Assembly: GCF_045635475.1 (NCBI RefSeq)
Contig: NZ_JBJGXI010000007.1
Coordinates: 1 to 64,000, forward strand
Source of the DNA: JBJGXI01 sp045635475
GTDB lineage: Bacteria > Bacillota > Bacilli > Bacillales > Amphibacillaceae
Length of the DNA stretch: 64,000 bases
Direction of reading: 5' to 3'
Shown here: positions 60,652 to 64,000 of the stretch, piece after piece
Layout: each line of letters starts with the position of its first letter
Numbering within the stretch: the first letter of the stretch is position 1
Position numbers and translations under genes: made by a program
The notes under the pieces: model-generated
Told to the model about the DNA's origin: nothing
The model's input: only the letters and a program-made list of their open reading frames with translations
Database searches by the model: none

Positions 60652-62685
60652 ATGTCTTTGGAGATAAATAACGACCCGAATCAGAAAATGAGTATGAAGG
60701 ATGAGCATTTCTTTATTGGTAGAAATAAGGAAATAGAGATTTTTATGCAGCATATAAAACAGGTAAACAGTAATATAAAGCTCCTTCATATTTATGGTAT
60801 TGGCGGAGTGGGTAAGACCTTTCTGTTGGATGAATATGAACGTTTATCACAACAAGATGGCTTTTTTTTCGTTAAAATGGATAGTCAAGATTTTCCTCAA
60901 ACTCCTATAGGATTTACTCAATATCTATTTTCGCTCCTCGAAATAAAATCAAACCACAAACACCACAATCAAAATAATGAATTCAGTATAAATAGATGCT
61001 TTCAGAGGCTAGAAGATATTGCACATTCACAAAAAATAGTTATTGCTGTTGACTCATTTGAGCATATGATGAATCTTAACAGTTGGTTTCGTGAGGTATT
61101 CATCCGACATTTGCCAGATAACTTACTGGTTGTAACTGCTAGTAGAAGTCCATTGAAAGGGAAATGGGAAGAGTCTCCTGTCTGGAGGAAATCAATCATA
61201 CAACTAGGACTGAAGCAGTTTAATTATGAGCAAACCAATCAATTTTTGGAGCAATACGATCTGAATAACAAGCAATTAATGCATGAAATTTGGAAGTTTT
61301 CGGCTGGCCACCCATTGACTTTATCACTTGCATCTATTGTTAAAGCAGATTTGAATCAATTTGCACGTACGCTACCCGAAAACAATACTAAAGTATTAAT
61401 AGAACTTACCAAAAGGTGGCTACAGGAAGTGCGGAATGGGGGATTATATCCTTTGATTGAAGCTGCTTCCCTATTTGTTCGGTTCGATCAGACAAGTTTA
61501 TCTGCTATAACAGGACAAGAAATAAGCCTGGAGGATTTTCAGAAACTAGAGTCTCTGTCATTTATCAGAATGACTAATAGTGGTTGGACGATGCACAATC
61601 TAATGAAGGATGCTGTGAAAGTCGAGTTAAAACACCGTAATCCAGATCGATACCAACTATTATGTGAGCAAATGGCCAGTTATCTATACCGAAGAGTTAT
61701 TTCTACACGTTCAATAAATGATATTGCCCAGTTTTTTAATCATCTTGGTGATGAAGCAATTCAATCTATTTTCTTCCTTGAGTCTATCGATGATTCTATG
61801 TATTTGGAGCCAGTAGAAACATATAATTTCCATGAAGTGATTACTTTTTTTAAGTATAACAGAGGAAATGTACAAAGTAGCCAAGCAGAATTTTATCACC
61901 GTGAGACGAATAAAACGTATCAATTCCATGCGTCCTCTCAACATAACGAAAAAGAATTACAGTTAATCGGTGCGGACTATGTTGAAAAGATGGGGTATAA
62001 CTGTGCCCAGTTATTAAAAAGTGAAAGCGGTGACATTTTAGGTTTATCTATTGTTGTGCCAATAAATAAAAGCACATTAAAATATTTATCTGAAGAGCCA
62101 GTATCAAGGGCATATTTTACAAGGCTAAAGAAAAAGCAATGGAATGAATATGCAGTTCCCGAGGATAAAGTTTGCGGATGGTTTATACGATTGCTTGAAT
62201 TCACTGGTACTGAATCAATGAACGCTTCTGCACGTTCGTTTATGATGTATCATTTATTTCCTAAGTTGTTGTCAGGTGGAAAGATTGTCATATCGAATCC
62301 ATTACCTTTTTATCAAAATTTAATTAAAATGTTTGGCTTTGCTGAAGTGTCGGGTGCAACGCATTATGATTATGGAGAGAACTCGCCATCACCTACGTAT
62401 TTGTTAGATGTTAGTGGACCGAAATTGGCGGCATATTTGAAGCAATTTACTGACGAGGTTTCGCAAACGCAACAATTCGATATTGTGATCAACAGTTTTG
62501 AATTAACAAATAGAGAAAAGGATGTTGTAAAACTAATTCTAGAGGACAAAAGTAATGCAGAGATTGCTAATCAACTATTTCTTGCTGAAGTGACGATCAA
62601 AAAGCACGTGAGTAGAATTTTTAAAAAGATGAGTGTGAACAGTAGGACGCAATTAATTAAGCGGATTATGGAATTACTCTTATAA
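60652..62685 (+). CDS. P-loop NTPase / LuxR-type HTH transcriptional regulator
   Basis: A 677-residue regulator. The N-terminal NTPase domain has FIGRNKEIEIFMQHIKQVN, Walker A GIGGVGKTFLLDEY (about 51-64) and a Walker B-like KIVIAVDSFEHMMNL, of the STAND/MalT-like type, followed by a winged-helix-like region. The middle (about 400-590) has no recognised repeats; LGLSIVVPINKSTLKYLSEE may be part of a sensor fold. The C-terminal LuxR/GerE HTH is ELTNREKDVVKLILEDKSNA then EIANQLFLAEVTIKKHVSRI. GGAGGGATCTT precedes the ATG. It has its own consensus promoter. The targets are unknown; it interrupts the usual rpoE-pyrG adjacency. Confidence 0.85.
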   Translation: MSLEINNDPNQKMSMKDEHFFIGRNKEIEIFMQHIKQVNSNIKLLHIYGIGGVGKTFLLDEYERLSQQDGFFFVKMDSQDFPQTPIGFTQYLFSLLEIKSNHKHHNQNNEFSINRCFQRLEDIAHSQKIVIAVDSFEHMMNLNSWFREVFIRHLPDNLLVVTASRSPLKGKWEESPVWRKSIIQLGLKQFNYEQTNQFLEQYDLNNKQLMHEIWKFSAGHPLTLSLASIVKADLNQFARTLPENNTKVLIELTKRWLQEVRNGGLYPLIEAASLFVRFDQTSLSAITGQEISLEDFQKLESLSFIRMTNSGWTMHNLMKDAVKVELKHRNPDRYQLLCEQMASYLYRRVISTRSINDIAQFFNHLGDEAIQSIFFLESIDDSMYLEPVETYNFHEVITFFKYNRGNVQSSQAEFYHRETNKTYQFHASSQHNEKELQLIGADYVEKMGYNCAQLLKSESGDILGLSIVVPINKSTLKYLSEEPVSRAYFTRLKKKQWNEYAVPEDKVCGWFIRLLEFTGTESMNASARSFMMYHLFPKLLSGGKIVISNPLPFYQNLIKMFGFAEVSGATHYDYGENSPSPTYLLDVSGPKLAAYLKQFTDEVSQTQQFDIVINSFELTNREKDVVKLILEDKSNAEIANQLFLAEVTIKKHVSRIFKKMSVNSRTQLIKRIMELLL

Positions 62686-62690
62686 TAAAT

Positions 62691-62735
62691 AGGCTTAGGC
62701 AGGTGTTACAAACAACAACCTGCCTGAGCCTTATT
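62691..62735. terminator. Bidirectional terminator
   Basis: AGGCTTAGGCAGGT pairs with ACCTGCCTGAGCCT (one mismatch) around a 13-nt loop, followed by TATTTT; on the other strand A/T-rich sequence follows too. Confidence 0.82.
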
Positions 62736-63075
62736 TTATAATGTTGTATTTTCCGATAAACGGTAGTTGCTTTGCTTCTCCTTTTGAAGAATTAACAATC
62801 CCCATAATTAACAAGTATAATAAAAAGATATTACCCAACGGCCATATGATGAACCAGCCCAATATAGGAATTGCCCCACCGAGAATATTAATAATAACTG
62901 CGGACAGAAATAGTAAAAGACCTTGATTTGCGTGGTACATCGCAAATTTAGATCCTTTCGCAACAATTAAGGGTAAAAAGAAGATAAAATATGCCAAAAT
63001 GCCGATCACTTTATTCTCTTCAACGTCATTCGTTACTTTATCTTCTTTTGTAGCAGTATTCTCTTGTTCTGTCAT
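62731..63075 (-). CDS. DUF4870 domain membrane protein
   Basis: A 114-residue protein with a charged N-terminal 25 residues and three membrane segments. The DUF4870 signature is visible: VIGILAYFIFFLPLIVAKGS, KFAMYHANQGLLLFLSAVII and IPILGWFIIWPLGNIFLLYL. GAGGAGGTTCACTT precedes the ATG at 63075. Function unknown. It is divergent from pyrG and converges on the LuxR-type gene. Confidence 0.88.
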   Translation of the reverse strand: MTEQENTATKEDKVTNDVEENKVIGILAYFIFFLPLIVAKGSKFAMYHANQGLLLFLSAVIINILGGAIPILGWFIIWPLGNIFLLYLLIMGIVNSSKGEAKQLPFIGKYNIIK

Positions 63076-63268
63076 AAGTGAACCTCCTCTTCTTAGTCCT
63101 AATACTGAATTTTCGCTACTCTCAGTCTGAATTATAATATTGATCAAGTTAATCTAACATTCTAAATGTTAGCACAACTGTTGGCGGGTGTAATGTATAC
63201 TAGCGTATATAAAATGCAAGGAAATAAGTGGAATTGCTGAAATATTAACGCAATGTAAACATTACACC

Positions 63269-63367
63269 TTGACTTTGATAACACAAATAAGTAAAATTCA
63301 ATTTGGGCTCGATTATAATGATTAACACACTATAGCGTTCCCCCAGTAGATTTGGGGGGCGCTTTTT
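63269..63367 (+). promoter_or_regulatory. pyrG promoter and CTP-responsive attenuator
   Basis: TTGACT (63269), 17-bp spacer, TAAAAT (63292), then a start sequence GGGCTC at 63305, 7 nt after the -10. A terminator hairpin follows: AGCGTTCCCCCA with TGGGGGGCGCT and TTTTTATTTTT (63334-63370). In B. subtilis pyrG, low CTP causes stuttering at GGGC that adds G residues, which pair with the C-rich arm and prevent termination. All elements for that are here. The leader from 63370 to 63657 shows nothing else I can name. Confidence 0.85.
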
Positions 63368-63657
63368 ATTTTTATGTCCAATGTCTATTACTAAAAATAT
63401 GACAAATTATAATAGGAATGGCACAATCATCAAAAGATAAATAAACTTTCCCCAAATGATAACAATAAACACAAGAATTTTACATGATCTTGTGAAGCTT
63501 ATTCTAAAGAGCTTTCCTTAGTATTTACCCCTGCTTGGCACTTAGAGAACACACTGGTGCTAGACATCGTATCAAACATTTTTACCGTTGAACAAGATTC
63601 CATTAACTGATCATTACAAATGGACAGTCTATATAAATCACAGAAAGAGGGATAAGG

Positions 63658-64000
63658 GTGACGAAGTACATTTTTGTAACTGGAGGCGTTGTTTCTTCCA
63701 TTGGTAAAGGGATTACAGCAGCTGCTTTAGGGAGATTACTTAAAAATAGAGGTTTGAAAGTAACAATCCAAAAATTTGATCCATACATTAACGTCGATCC
63801 AGGAACAATGAGTCCATACCAACATGGTGAAGTTTTTGTCACTGAGGATGGTGCGGAAACTGACTTGGATCTTGGCCATTATGAACGTTTTATTGATATT
63901 AACCTTAACAAGTTTAGCAACATAACAACAGGAAAAATATACTCCACGGTCATTAAGAAAGAACGTCGTGGCGATTATTTAGGTGGAACTGTACAAGTAA
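63658..64000 (+). CDS. pyrG: CTP synthase, N-terminal part (runs off the window)
   Basis: The first 114 codons of CTP synthase, which aminates UTP to CTP with glutamine and ATP. The start MTKYIFVTGGVVSSIGKGIT (P-loop-like synthetase motif), FDPYINVDPGTMSPYQHGEV and DLDLGHYERFIDINL are diagnostic. GTG at 63658 follows AGAAAGAGGGATAAG. The upstream attenuator couples expression to CTP. The glutaminase domain lies outside the window. Confidence 0.97.
   Translation, partial: MTKYIFVTGGVVSSIGKGITAAALGRLLKNRGLKVTIQKFDPYINVDPGTMSPYQHGEVFVTEDGAETDLDLGHYERFIDINLNKFSNITTGKIYSTVIKKERRGDYLGGTVQV

Noticed and set aside
1..64000. tRNA and rRNA genes
   Set aside because: None recognised by eye: no CCA-ended cloverleaf-like stretch or rRNA core sequence stood out. 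A tRNAscan run would settle it.

Overview
The window reads as a chromosomal segment of a low-GC, endospore-forming Bacillaceae bacterium, most like the halotolerant Oceanobacillus/Virgibacillus group. Three things support this. The gene order hemQ-pta-lipL-ywfO-ywgA-ywhD-pbpG-speE-ywiB-argS-clsB-fadF-rpoE-pyrG follows the Bacillus subtilis yw region. Spore genes (gerQ with a damaged cwlJ) are present. Ribosome binding sites are strong AGGAGG types, with frequent TTG/GTG starts. Genus assignment is inference.

Layout. 1-4.7 kb: acyl-CoA thioesterase, HxlR regulator, YfmR-type ABC-F protein, M29 aminopeptidase and a small zinc-ribbon-like protein. 4.8-5.95 kb: two adjacent tandem arrays (51-bp and 52-bp units). 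6-15 kb: RecQ, a cation/proton antiporter, a GNAT protein and a three-gene TRAP transporter whose binding-protein gene appears to start at ATT. 15.6-17.1 kb: an IS4-type element with a broken transposase. 17.7-25 kb: AI-2E-type permease, a Mn-riboswitch-controlled TerC, OsmC protein, a second M29 aminopeptidase, and the divergent ligD/ku end-joining pair. 25-27 kb: a decayed IS200/IS605-type tnpB element. 27-31 kb: ywaF-, ywdI- and ywdK-like genes, gerQ with an internally deleted cwlJ, and hemQ. 31-40 kb: pta, a 193-bp higher-order repeat, menC, lipL, ywfO, ywgA, a fused two-permease ABC gene and ywhD. 40-49 kb: pbpG, speE, an AimR-like protein, ywiB and argS among dense repeats, plus a possible free-standing small RNA. 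49-64 kb: GNAT, XapX, cardiolipin synthase, FadF, a third tandem array, an ABC importer of the NMT1/SsuABC type, rpoE, a P-loop/LuxR regulator, a DUF4870 protein and the start of pyrG behind a CTP-type attenuator.

The most unusual feature is the intergenic DNA. At least five dispersed repeat families (called R1-R5 here), one MITE and four tandem arrays lie between otherwise ordinary housekeeping genes. In family R1 the terminal arms differ between copies yet stay self-complementary, while the core next to the arms is conserved.

Genes that work together: TRAP DctQMP; LigD with Ku; CwlJ with GerQ; the permease/ATPase/lipoprotein importer; and lipid metabolism (FadF with a FadR-like box). No tRNA, rRNA, CRISPR array or prophage was recognised.
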